From JAGMES01 sp023128035 (GTDB lineage Bacteria; Bacillota; Halanaerobiia; DY22613), in contig DAOVRZ010000111.1 in the NCBI GenBank assembly GCA_030627905.1, positions 1 through 18,898 on the forward strand: a stretch of DNA of 18,898 bases. The letters are read 5' to 3'. Positions within the stretch are counted from its first letter, which is position 1; each line of letters opens with the position of its first letter. Both the position numbers and the translations under genes were made by a program. Positions 8,856 through 15,502 of the stretch are shown in pieces. A model generated the notes under the pieces. The model was not told where the DNA came from, did no database searches, and saw only the letters and a list, made by a program, of their open reading frames with translations.

Positions 8856-8892
8856 GTATTCTCTGTACTACATATTATAGTACAGAGAATAC
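8856..8892. promoter_or_regulatory. Perfect palindromic operator of the GntR/ABC operon
   Basis: GTATTCTCTGTACTA (8856-8870) and TAGTACAGAGAATAC (8878-8892) are exact inverted repeats around a 7 base spacer. The site begins 33 bases upstream of the ATG and spans the promoter -10. A dimeric YtrA-type regulator bound here would block RNA polymerase. The symmetric GT...AC arms agree with known GntR operators, but binding is inferred. Confidence 0.8.
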
Positions 8893-8902
8893 AAAAAAAC
8901 AA
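8874..8902 (-). promoter_or_regulatory. Promoter of the GntR/ABC operon
   Basis: On the minus strand, TTGTTT (8902-8897) and TATAAT (8879-8874) are separated by 17 bases. The -10 is perfect and sits at the centre of the palindromic operator; the -35 is weak, which fits a promoter controlled mainly by repression. Confidence 0.65.
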
Positions 8903-9012
8903 CCCCCACAAAAATATTTTTCCCGCAACTCTAAAGAAAACATTTAACAACATTTCAGAAGGCGAATTTCCCCTCCTCTATAGGTGGTATGGAAGTATTT
9001 GACTAATCTTAA

Positions 9013-9094
9013 AACTTCAGTGGGAGTTTATAACTCCTTCTGAAGTTGTTAAACTTAAGATGTAATAACGTAGTTATTACATCGACTTTAACAA
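9013..9094 (+). repeat. Structured intergenic repeat, copy A
   Basis: Two adjacent hairpins. The first pairs AACTTCAG (9013-9020) with CTGAAGTT, with an inner GGAGTT/AACTCC stem. The second is a perfect 11 bp stem, GATGTAATAAC (9059-9069) with GTTATTACATC (9073-9083), around GTA. Flanking TTGTTAAA and TTTAACAA (9087-9094) can pair as an outer stem. The linker and loop match copy B at 14026-14112 on the other strand. It lies 3' of the minus-strand coat gene ending at 9203. Confidence 0.75.
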
Positions 9095-9102
9095 GTTATT
9101 TT

Positions 9103-9165
9103 ATGGCTAACAGGAAAAAGGCAAAATATAAATCAATCAAAGCCATGAAAAAACCTTTTTCCTGT
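9103..9165. repeat. Interleaved inverted repeats able to form a pseudoknot
   Basis: ATGGCT (9103-9108) is complementary to AGCCAT (9141-9146), and ACAGGAAAAAGG (9110-9121) to CCTTTTTCCTGT (9154-9165). The order of the arms is 1-2-1'-2', an H-type pseudoknot arrangement; alternatively only the perfect 12 bp stem forms. It lies between the coat operon end and repeat copy A, and may be part of a 3' untranslated region or a poor terminator. Confidence 0.5.
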
Positions 9166-9202
9166 ATAACCATCAAGTCTGAAATCCAACTGTAAAACAG
9201 AA

Positions 9203-10186
9203 TCATATCTCTAAAATCGATCCTCGAATTTCCCGAATATTACCTTTTGATAAATATTTCAATTCTTTCCGATACTTTTTGTGGTTTTTTTCTTCCTCTT
9301 TTAGAAAATACTTTTCTGTCACCCACCAAAATTTCCAAGGGAATTTCAAAAAAGCTTTACACAAATCTACCTCATCCGTCGTCAAGCGTCGAACTTTATT
9401 GTATGCGACAAACATGTCAATAACATCATTAATAACTCGAGAGGAATTCCAATCTTTTAATTGACCAAAGATTGTTCCTAATCCACAGGCTGGTAAATCG
9501 GGTACCATTAAATCTAATATATCATATTCTAAACCTGGAATAAGAGATGGTAACTGATTAAGACTTATATATCCCTTTTTCATGCCCTCTTTACGTTGTT
9601 CATAATATCCCACAGATTTTAAATGTGCAATTGTTTCTTCGATTGCACTTAAAGCTTCCCTGACCGTTTGGTTAAAATATTTGGTCAATCTACTTTCTGA
9701 ACTTTGGATCACTGAAGTATGCAATTCATAAATAGAATCACGAGTCATTTCAAAAAGATGAATCCAATCTGGCCACTCCCAACCAGCTTTTTCTTGAGGT
9801 TGAAACCCTTCCCCTGCTTGGTGAATACTTGCTAAAAATTCACATCCAAATTGAAATTGCCATCTTGATTCTAAGCTTTTTCCCCTAGGCTGAGAATCTT
9901 TCATGTAATAAGACTGACCTGCTTTTTCTAAATTTCCACTCCCACTAATCAACGGTATTGTTGGTGAAGTCCACTGAAAACCTGATTTTAGCAAATAATT
10001 CTCTGCCTCTAAAGAAGCGATTAATTCTTTACTTTCCCCGTTAAATCGTTTTAAAAGAAAATATTCCTTTTCTTCTCCTTTGAGGAGCATCCCCTCCTTT
10101 GCTGGAGTTGCTGACTCAAAGGTCATTGGATACCGAGTAGTCGCCATTTGATAGAGATTTGAAACTATCCTGCGTTCTTCGATCAT
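9203..10186 (-). CDS. CotS-like spore coat protein, degenerate kinase fold
   Basis: A protein of 327 residues with the layout of the CotS/YutH spore coat family, which has an aminoglycoside-phosphotransferase-like kinase fold. An N-lobe strand with Lys46 (YFLLKRF, 42-48) is followed by a helix with Glu62, FLASIHQAGEGF (117-128), and the final PWKFWW...YF segment seen in CotS proteins. The catalytic loop, normally H-x-D, is replaced by SLNQLPS (208-214), and the metal-binding region by DILDLMVPDLP (222-232), so phosphotransfer is unlikely. It is a diverged paralogue of the gene just upstream. It starts 7 bases after that gene's stop with a GAGGTGATC ribosome site inside the upstream reading frame. 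It is probably a structural or scaffold component of the spore coat. The low similarity to active kinases makes the exact subfamily uncertain. Confidence 0.65.
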   Translation of the reverse strand: MIEERRIVSNLYQMATTRYPMTFESATPAKEGMLLKGEEKEYFLLKRFNGESKELIASLEAENYLLKSGFQWTSPTIPLISGSGNLEKAGQSYYMKDSQPRGKSLESRWQFQFGCEFLASIHQAGEGFQPQEKAGWEWPDWIHLFEMTRDSIYELHTSVIQSSESRLTKYFNQTVREALSAIEETIAHLKSVGYYEQRKEGMKKGYISLNQLPSLIPGLEYDILDLMVPDLPACGLGTIFGQLKDWNSSRVINDVIDMFVAYNKVRRLTTDEVDLCKAFLKFPWKFWWVTEKYFLKEEEKNHKKYRKELKYLSKGNIREIRGSILEI

Positions 10187-10193
10187 CTCCAGA

Positions 10194-11213
10194 TCACCTC
10201 AATTCACCCTGTTCCATTTCTAGGTGAGCGATTAACTCTTCCTCACGACCCATCAATTGTACTTGATCATTAAACCTTTTAACTTCATCCTTAAGTGTAC
10301 GTTTAGAATAATGATGACGAATTAGTCTATATAATCCTTTAGGATAAAGCAAAAAGGCTATGATTGCCTCCCGCTCTTCAAAACTTAGTGGACGAATAGC
10401 AGTATAATACTTTATATACTCAGCTACTTCAGAAATCGGCATATCTGTATTTTGTAAAATTTCAGTGAGGAAATTCGCTAGATCATAGACCTGAATTTCA
10501 TAACGAATCCGATCCATATCTGTAATAATCATCTCACCATCTACTAATTTAAATTTGTTTGCATTAACACTATGTAAGCTAAAAGATCTTGTTTCCATCT
10601 CTTTTTTCAAAATTTTTCGGTAATTTTCATGGTTAAAGCGTCTCCAGGCTAAAAGTCCTCTTTCAATCAAATAATCTATATGCTCTCCAAATTTTACATC
10701 AAAATCCCTAACCTTTCGATCTTTACGAGAAGTTTTTAACTTTACCATATCATTAACTTCTTGAAAACATTGATCTGGCCATTTTCCCCAGGATACTTTA
10801 AACTCACTTCCTGGCATTGGATTTAATTCTCGGGCTGCATTATGAAATTCCGCTAAAATCTCCATCCCTTTTTGAATATTTTCTAGAGTAAAAGTAAACT
10901 CTTCTCCTTCCACATAATCAGTTAATATAAGAAGTTGGCTCCGATATTTTATAAAAGGGTTAGCCTCTTTAGACTGATAAATAGATGCAAATTTCTCAAA
11001 ACCATTTATCTTTAAATGCTGTTGGACAGATAAAAGAAAAATTAAAAATCCTTCTTCCCGCACAGTGGGAATCAGTCGAAATTTTCCACTGGGAGTATCT
11101 ATAGCTAAGTATTGACTGTGGCGATGAAGATCAAGAATTTCAAGATCAAAAAGTTGATTCAATCTCTCCATACTAGAAACCCTTTTTAGAAACGAAGTAT
11201 TGCGTCTGGCCAT
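10194..11213 (-). CDS. CotS-family spore coat protein, pseudokinase
   Basis: A protein of 339 residues with the CotS/APH-like fold. The helical core with LAEFHNAAREL (120-130) corresponds to the family's 'LAxFHxAAxG' helix. SLHSVNANKFKL (212-223) corresponds to the catalytic loop 'CHQDYGxGN', but the catalytic Asp is Val216. IITDMDRIRYEIQVYDLANF (229-248) matches the 'VIDFDxxxxDxPxxDLxxxL' segment and keeps its aspartates. YPKGLYRLIRHHYSKR (290-305) is the usual C-terminal 'YPxKFWKLxxxYY' element. ATG at 11213 is chosen over an upstream TTG (11234) because GGAGGG lies seven bases before it. It is the middle gene of the coat operon, 24 bases after the 597-residue protein. The role is probably structural, in coat assembly on the forespore surface; true kinase activity is improbable. 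Confidence 0.75.
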   Translation of the reverse strand: MARRNTSFLKRVSSMERLNQLFDLEILDLHRHSQYLAIDTPSGKFRLIPTVREEGFLIFLLSVQQHLKINGFEKFASIYQSKEANPFIKYRSQLLILTDYVEGEEFTFTLENIQKGMEILAEFHNAARELNPMPGSEFKVSWGKWPDQCFQEVNDMVKLKTSRKDRKVRDFDVKFGEHIDYLIERGLLAWRRFNHENYRKILKKEMETRSFSLHSVNANKFKLVDGEMIITDMDRIRYEIQVYDLANFLTEILQNTDMPISEVAEYIKYYTAIRPLSFEEREAIIAFLLYPKGLYRLIRHHYSKRTLKDEVKRFNDQVQLMGREEELIAHLEMEQGELR

Positions 11214-11237
11214 AACTGATCCCTCCTTTACCAAAGC

Positions 11238-13031
11238 TTAAGATTTTCTAATAATCTCCCCCTCTGGAGTGATAAAATAATATCCTTCATCTTCCTCATC
11301 ATATAAATATCTTGGAATTCCCATTGCATCATATCCAATCTGAAAGAAATTCTGATAGCAGCTAGGATACATCCATGGATAATTATAATTCATCTGTGGG
11401 TAATAACCATACCCCATCATCTCTGGTTGATAATATTGCTGTGTTTGGTTAGCTATAGCTCTGTACGCATAGGGACTATTCTCACAAGAATAACAATGAG
11501 GTGAATACATATTTTTCGACATATTTTTAGAATTTTGATTAGACATAAATTCTGAAGGAATAGAGTAAGATCTCGCTTTATATGGATACGGATTCTGTGT
11601 ATAGTTGACATAATTATTAGACTTTGGATATTTTGTTGGATTTATTTTTTGACTTGTTTCTGAGTCTGGTTTCTCTGAAATTTCTCTTTCCAAAGCAGCT
11701 TTTTCTTTTATCTGTTGAAAAAAATCGCCAAATCGACTTAATTTATCTTTTAGAATAACTTTCAAAACAGCTAATTTTAATTCAGGCATCTGTATTCGAT
11801 CAGCAGTTTCAGATAATAATCCTTTTAACTCTATTCTTAATTCTTCACCATTCATTTTTTGCATCTGACGAACTTTTAGTTTGATCCAGATCATAATCTG
11901 ATCAATATCCATTTTAGTAAAAAGATCATCTATCCAACATTTTGTATTATCCCAGAACTTATTAAGATCAATATCCTTAAGAATTGCTTCTATATAAGAC
12001 TTTATCTTGCAATACCATTCTTCAATCTCTAAATCATTAATAAAACACTTAGTTTTTTTGATCCATTCGTTTATGTGAACATCTTCGACTGACTCTAAAG
12101 CTATATCTTTTACATGATTCAAAACTTTTTCTAGATCAAGCCGATCAAACAGTTCTTTAATATCTTCCTTTATCTCATCATAGAATTCATAAAGTTCCAT
12201 CTCTTCATATAAATCATAGATATATTCTTTGAATTCATCCCAATATTTCTTAAAATTAATCTCTTTATTCAAAATATCGAAACGATCTTTAATAACCCCA
12301 ACAAATTCATCAACAGGTATATCTCCCTCTAGATCAATCAAATTCTCTTTTGGTTCTACCTGTTCTCGTTTTGGTATAATTTCTTCTTCCAAACTTTTCT
12401 CTGGTGCCAATTTATCCAATTCATCTTTGATCTCTATTTTCAAAATATCTGGTTTTTCCATTATAACCTTTTCTTCAACTTGTTCTTCCACTCTTTCTTC
12501 CACTCTTTCTTCAACTTGTTTCTCAAACTGTTCTTCTATTTGTTCTTCTTCTACTGATTCTACTAAAATATCAGGTTCAACTTCTATATCCACAACCTGA
12601 TCTTCCTTCTTCGAAGAAACTTCTTCTTCTTTTACGAAAATTAAATCCTGATAAAAAAGCTCAGTATTACTAGAAACAATAACCTCACTTGGTTCTTTGG
12701 GCTCATGACCTTTCACTTCTGCCGTAACAAAAATTCCGTCTCCTTTTAACGGCATTTTCTTTTTTAAGCTAAAAGTAAGGCCATTCTTCTGCTGCAATCT
12801 GCCTATTTTTTGCCAAATTTTATTTTCCCCATCATAAATCCACGCATAATATGTACCATTCTTAACATTCAAAAATTCTTTTGGGTCTGGCAAATGATAC
12901 AATGATAAAACAAGTTCTTTTGTATAATCATCTATGCGTGCAAGACCAGTAATCATCGAATTTTTTCGACTGGCTGAAATACTTGGAACAAGTTTGAGCA
13001 TATTCCATGTCCTATCTGCCATCCTCATCAT
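11238..13031 (-). CDS. Large spore-coat-like protein with beta domain, helical repeats and Tyr-rich tail
   Basis: I do not recognise a named family for the whole 597-residue protein. Four parts are visible. Residues about 25-121 form a beta-rich domain (YYAWIYDGENKIWQKIGRL, then GIFVTAEVKGHEPKEPSEVI) shared with the divergent gene at 13165. Residues 130-230 are very acidic, with a run of tetrapeptides such as EERV (about 162-190). Residues 258-394 hold about seven helical repeats of 18-21 residues with a core like 'FWDxIKxxIxDLF'. Residues 465-597 are rich in Tyr, Asn, Pro and Met, typical of cross-linked spore coat or exosporium proteins, and end GYYFITPEGEIIRKS. It leads an operon with two CotS-like genes. 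Start: ATG at 13031 or 13022, both near AGGAAAGG. A SigK-like promoter lies upstream. A spore-surface role is an inference. Confidence 0.6.
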   Translation of the reverse strand: MMRMADRTWNMLKLVPSISASRKNSMITGLARIDDYTKELVLSLYHLPDPKEFLNVKNGTYYAWIYDGENKIWQKIGRLQQKNGLTFSLKKKMPLKGDGIFVTAEVKGHEPKEPSEVIVSSNTELFYQDLIFVKEEEVSSKKEDQVVDIEVEPDILVESVEEEQIEEQFEKQVEERVEERVEEQVEEKVIMEKPDILKIEIKDELDKLAPEKSLEEEIIPKREQVEPKENLIDLEGDIPVDEFVGVIKDRFDILNKEINFKKYWDEFKEYIYDLYEEMELYEFYDEIKEDIKELFDRLDLEKVLNHVKDIALESVEDVHINEWIKKTKCFINDLEIEEWYCKIKSYIEAILKDIDLNKFWDNTKCWIDDLFTKMDIDQIMIWIKLKVRQMQKMNGEELRIELKGLLSETADRIQMPELKLAVLKVILKDKLSRFGDFFQQIKEKAALEREISEKPDSETSQKINPTKYPKSNNYVNYTQNPYPYKARSYSIPSEFMSNQNSKNMSKNMYSPHCYSCENSPYAYRAIANQTQQYYQPEMMGYGYYPQMNYNYPWMYPSCYQNFFQIGYDAMGIPRYLYDEEDEGYYFITPEGEIIRKS

Positions 13032-13067
13032 CCTTTCCTAAATATTAACCCATTTCAGGGTCTAAAC

Positions 13068-13096
13068 TACTTTATGATCTAAATATACATTATGTG
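13068..13096 (-). promoter_or_regulatory. Putative SigK-type promoter for the coat operon
   Basis: On the minus strand, CAC (13096-13094) lies 17 bases before CATAAAGTA (13076-13068). This fits the late mother-cell sigma-K consensus (AC, 16-17 bases, CATAnnnTA), and the start would fall about 30 bases before the first coat gene. In AT-rich DNA such matches are common, so this is a proposal. Confidence 0.35.
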
Positions 13097-13097
13097 A

Positions 13098-13128
13098 GTC
13101 ATTGTACTCATATATTATTCATATGATA
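13098..13128 (+). promoter_or_regulatory. Putative SigE-type promoter for the divergent coat gene
   Basis: GTCATTGT (13098-13105) and CATATGATA (13120-13128) are spaced 14 bases apart, near the sigma-E pattern (KMATATT, 14-15 bases, CATACAnT). The start codon is 37 bases downstream with a good ribosome site between. The match at -35 is partial. Confidence 0.3.
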
Positions 13129-13164
13129 AAACATAGAAAAAATTTCATGAAAGGAGATTAAAAA

Positions 13165-14001
13165 ATGAAAAAAGTTATAAAAATTGCCCTTTTCCCTACC
13201 CAATTCATGAAAAAATTCTGTTCTAGAGCTGTTGGTACGGCTACAATACACACAAGTACCTCTAAAGACCAGAATTATCTCTCTATCAATCTTTTTAATT
13301 TTCCTAAACCAAACCAATTTTCCAAAGAAAATAAAAAATGTACTTGTTATAAAGGCTGGGTATTCAATCCCACTTCCGGTCAAGTCATTCTACTTGGAAC
13401 CTTTACCACATCAGGAGATCAATTATACTTACTCTACGATATCCCGATTAAAAGGCAAGATGAATTTTCTGAAATCATTGTTACAGCTGATATTAATTCT
13501 TCTTCCTCTTCATCTCCAGAACAAATTCTCATGCTCGGATATTTAAGTAATATGGAGACTAAACATTTAGAAAGTTTTCAACCATTTAGTCCACAACTGC
13601 CAGATCATAAATGGTGGAAAATGAAAAAAACTCAAGATAATCCGAACCATTCACAGAAAATGAACACCTGCAATTTTTGCCCTTACTGTAGGCCTATGCC
13701 CACAAATTACTATCTGCAATCTCCTAGTCAACCTTCAACATCACATAATAAATATGGTCTACCCCAAATTCTAGGATTAAAAGTTAATCAAAGTGGAAAT
13801 ATTGAATATTTAGTTCATGGAATTCCAGGGCGCCTCCTTCGTTCAGAGCAACCTAATCAAGGGAAAAGTGGTTATCTTAACTGGCAACCTTACTACGGAT
13901 TTGAAAAAGAGATTGGTGCACTAGGTTACTGGCTTTGTTATATTGATCCAATAACAAATCAGATTGCTACACCTATGGGAGTTAACATCCCACCTGGATA
14001 A
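13165..14001 (+). CDS. Spore-coat-cluster protein with the shared beta domain
   Basis: A protein of 278 residues, not assigned to a named family. Residues about 22-127 repeat the beta domain of the divergent 597-residue protein: both have a Y-x-[AG]-W-[IV] strand, a LG/IG-x-[FL] strand and an I-[IF]-V-T-A-[DE] strand, then a Ser/Pro/Glu linker. A Cys-rich motif CNFCPYC (169-175) follows. The C-terminal module (198-278) reads GNIEYLVHGIPGRLLRSEQP (211-230), GYWLCYIDPITNQIA (254-268) and ends IPPG. The N-terminus (MKKVIKIALFPTQF) is not a clear signal peptide. AAAGGAGA lies seven bases before the ATG. It is the only plus-strand coat-cluster gene and shares a 133 base divergent promoter region with the coat operon. 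A role on the spore surface is inferred from the context and shared domain. Confidence 0.65.
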   Translation: MKKVIKIALFPTQFMKKFCSRAVGTATIHTSTSKDQNYLSINLFNFPKPNQFSKENKKCTCYKGWVFNPTSGQVILLGTFTTSGDQLYLLYDIPIKRQDEFSEIIVTADINSSSSSSPEQILMLGYLSNMETKHLESFQPFSPQLPDHKWWKMKKTQDNPNHSQKMNTCNFCPYCRPMPTNYYLQSPSQPSTSHNKYGLPQILGLKVNQSGNIEYLVHGIPGRLLRSEQPNQGKSGYLNWQPYYGFEKEIGALGYWLCYIDPITNQIATPMGVNIPPG

Positions 14002-14025
14002 ACAAATTACAATTATAGTCGATGT

Positions 14026-14112
14026 GTTAAAGTCAAAATAACAACTACGTTATTATTTCTTAAGTTTAACAACTTTCGGAAGGATTTTATGCCTTCCAAA
14101 ATTGTTGTTAAA
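14026..14112 (-). repeat. Structured intergenic repeat, copy B
   Basis: Read on the minus strand it is the counterpart of copy A: TTTAACAAC, an inner GGAAGG/CCTTCC stem, then GTTGTTAAA, a conserved linker CTTAAGA, and the second hairpin (14059-14035) with the same GTA loop and TAATAACGTAGTT core, ending GACTTTAAC. The second stem keeps all 11 pairs as RNA, with two compensatory changes and two G-U pairs relative to copy A. It starts 24 bases after the stop of the plus-strand coat gene. Confidence 0.75.
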
Positions 14113-14143
14113 GCTTTCGGGTCATAATTGACCCGAAAGCTTT
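14110..14143. terminator. Perfect 15 bp hairpin at the end of the amphi-Trp-like gene
   Basis: AAAGCTTTCGGGTCA (14110-14124) and TGACCCGAAAGCTTT (14129-14143) form a perfect stem with a TAAT loop. The hairpin includes the last seven codons and the stop of the minus-strand gene at 14122. No long T-run follows on either strand. It probably separates two convergent transcripts, as a terminator or RNA-end stabiliser. Confidence 0.6.
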
Positions 14144-14361
14144 CCATCTTTTGTAGGATCAGCTACTGCCCATTCTATTCTAAATTTAAGATGACGTGAA
14201 GAATCCTCCTCACTAAATCTAACTTTTAATGTAGTCTCCTCTGGGATCTCTACTTCTTCCCAATCAACTAAGATCGTATGATGATCCCGAATCTGTTTCA
14301 CCACTTCATCCAATTTTTCCAAAAGTTCCTTTGTGCTATTGCACTTATGCTTATACTTCAC
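14122..14361 (-). CDS. Small amphi-Trp-like protein
   Basis: A protein of 79 residues. The helical N-terminus (NSTKELLEKLDEVVKQIRDH, 8-27) is followed by beta strands HTILVDWEEVEIPEETTLKV and LKFRIEWAV, a layout and Trp placement resembling the amphi-Trp domain (about 70-90 residues; function unknown to me). The start is a GTG at 14361, four bases after GGAG, with no ATG in frame. It follows the guanylyltransferase gene by 62 bases on the same strand. Its 3' end lies in a strong hairpin, so it ends the transcription unit that starts at the glycosyltransferase. Confidence 0.55.
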   Translation of the reverse strand: MKYKHKCNSTKELLEKLDEVVKQIRDHHTILVDWEEVEIPEETTLKVRFSEEDSSRHLKFRIEWAVADPTKDGKLSGQL

Positions 14362-14423
14362 TCATCTCCATCCCCTATCTAAAACTATTGTATTACTCCG
14401 AAAATACTTTTCCCTTCGTATAA

Positions 14424-15497
14424 CTATAGAAACTTATCTAAACTCTTGGATTTAATCAATTCTCGTAAATCTTTAACTTCCTGTGCTCGATTTTTATTAC
14501 AAATCAAAATTACATCTTCTGTCTCAATAATAATTAGATTATCAACACCCAAAGTAGTGATGAATTTGTTATTATTACTTATGATACAATTTTTTGTATC
14601 ATACCCTAGATGAAAACCCATTGTAATATTGCCATCTTTATCTCTTTTCATAATTCGCTCAAGAGCAGCCCAATTACCTACATCATCCCAGACAAATGAC
14701 GCTAAAACCACATATACTTCTGAAGTCTTTTCCATAATCCCATAATCAATAGAGATGGGTATAAACGTACTATATTCATCTATTAGAACCTCTTCTTCTC
14801 TCTTAGTTCCCATAGCTTTTTTAATCTCCATCAATCCCTTATACAAATGAGGTAAAAAAGATGAAATATGTTCTAAAATCACATTTGCCTTCCAAATGAA
14901 GATTCCACTATTCCAAAAATAATCATTTCGAGTATAAAACTCCTGGGCCAGCTTCAAATCCGGTTTCTCGGTAAATTCTTTGACTGGATAGATCGGTTCA
15001 TCTAAAGCAGAATCCACCCTCTCTCCAATTCGAATGTAACCATACCCCGTCTCAGGACGTGTCGGCTTAATTCCCAATGTAGTCAAACAATTTTTTTTCT
15101 GAGCAAGATCAATCGCAATTTCCAATATTTTGAGAAACTCTATCTCATCACCAATGTAATGATCTGATGGCAAAACTACCATTACTTCATCAGGATTGTC
15201 TAAACTAATTTTTGTCGCTGCAAGCCCTACACATGCAGCCGTATCTCGCCGAAATGGCTCTATCAAGACGTTTTCCTTAGGAATTTCTGGTATTTCAGCA
15301 TAGAGCCGGGGAGCAAATTCTGAATTAGTGACAATATAGATGTGTGAAGCTGAGAAAATTTTAGAAACTCTCTTTACAGTGGATTGAATCATGGTAATAT
15401 CTTCGAATATTTTTAAAAATTGTTTTGGATTATGAATTCGACTTTTTGGCCAAAACCTAGTTCCTAATCCACCAGCCATAATAACCGCAGATGCCAT
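14424..15497 (-). CDS. manC: Mannose-1-phosphate guanylyltransferase
   Basis: Makes GDP-mannose from mannose-1-phosphate and GTP in the cytoplasm. The 357 residues cover the nucleotidyltransferase domain without the C-terminal isomerase domain of bifunctional ManC/AlgA enzymes. Motifs in order: GGLGTRFWPKSR (9-20) with the following KQF (25-27), EPFRRDTAA (80-88), PSDHYIGD (110-117), ETGYGYI (149-155), EFTEKPD (174-180), WNSGIFIW (195-202) and SIDYGIMEK near 245-253. ATG at 15497 is chosen: the conserved strand MASAVIMAGG starts there and GGGAGTGAG is just upstream. A TTG at 15512 would add five residues and overlap the upstream gene. It lies five bases after the GT4 gene, so the two are one operon. 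The supply of GDP-mannose fits the adjacent glycosyltransferase. Confidence 0.92.
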   Translation of the reverse strand: MASAVIMAGGLGTRFWPKSRIHNPKQFLKIFEDITMIQSTVKRVSKIFSASHIYIVTNSEFAPRLYAEIPEIPKENVLIEPFRRDTAACVGLAATKISLDNPDEVMVVLPSDHYIGDEIEFLKILEIAIDLAQKKNCLTTLGIKPTRPETGYGYIRIGERVDSALDEPIYPVKEFTEKPDLKLAQEFYTRNDYFWNSGIFIWKANVILEHISSFLPHLYKGLMEIKKAMGTKREEEVLIDEYSTFIPISIDYGIMEKTSEVYVVLASFVWDDVGNWAALERIMKRDKDGNITMGFHLGYDTKNCIISNNNKFITTLGVDNLIIIETEDVILICNKNRAQEVKDLRELIKSKSLDKFL

Positions 15498-15502
15498 AAA
15501 TC

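Larger units (their letters stand above)
8893..9202. other. Intergenic region with repeat copy A and a long inverted repeat
   Basis: This 310 base gap between the ABC operon promoter and the end of the coat cluster has no credible gene. It holds the structured repeat at 9013-9094 and the interleaved inverted repeats at 9103-9165. No classic hairpin plus T-run is seen for the minus-strand coat operon that ends at 9203, so these structures may do that job. Confidence 0.55.

Noticed and set aside
8738..9002. Overlapping frames on both strands across the operator region
   Set aside because: They cover the promoter, the palindrome and the start of the regulator gene. Neither has a protein-like sequence or a ribosome site.
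9013..9083. CRISPR-like repeat unit
   Set aside because: Only two copies exist, 5 kb apart and inverted, with no regular spacers and no cas genes.
12229..12600. Plus-strand frame of 123 codons, rich in Ser and Thr
   Set aside because: It is the antisense shadow of the acidic, Glu-rich part of the minus-strand coat gene; its composition follows directly from that.
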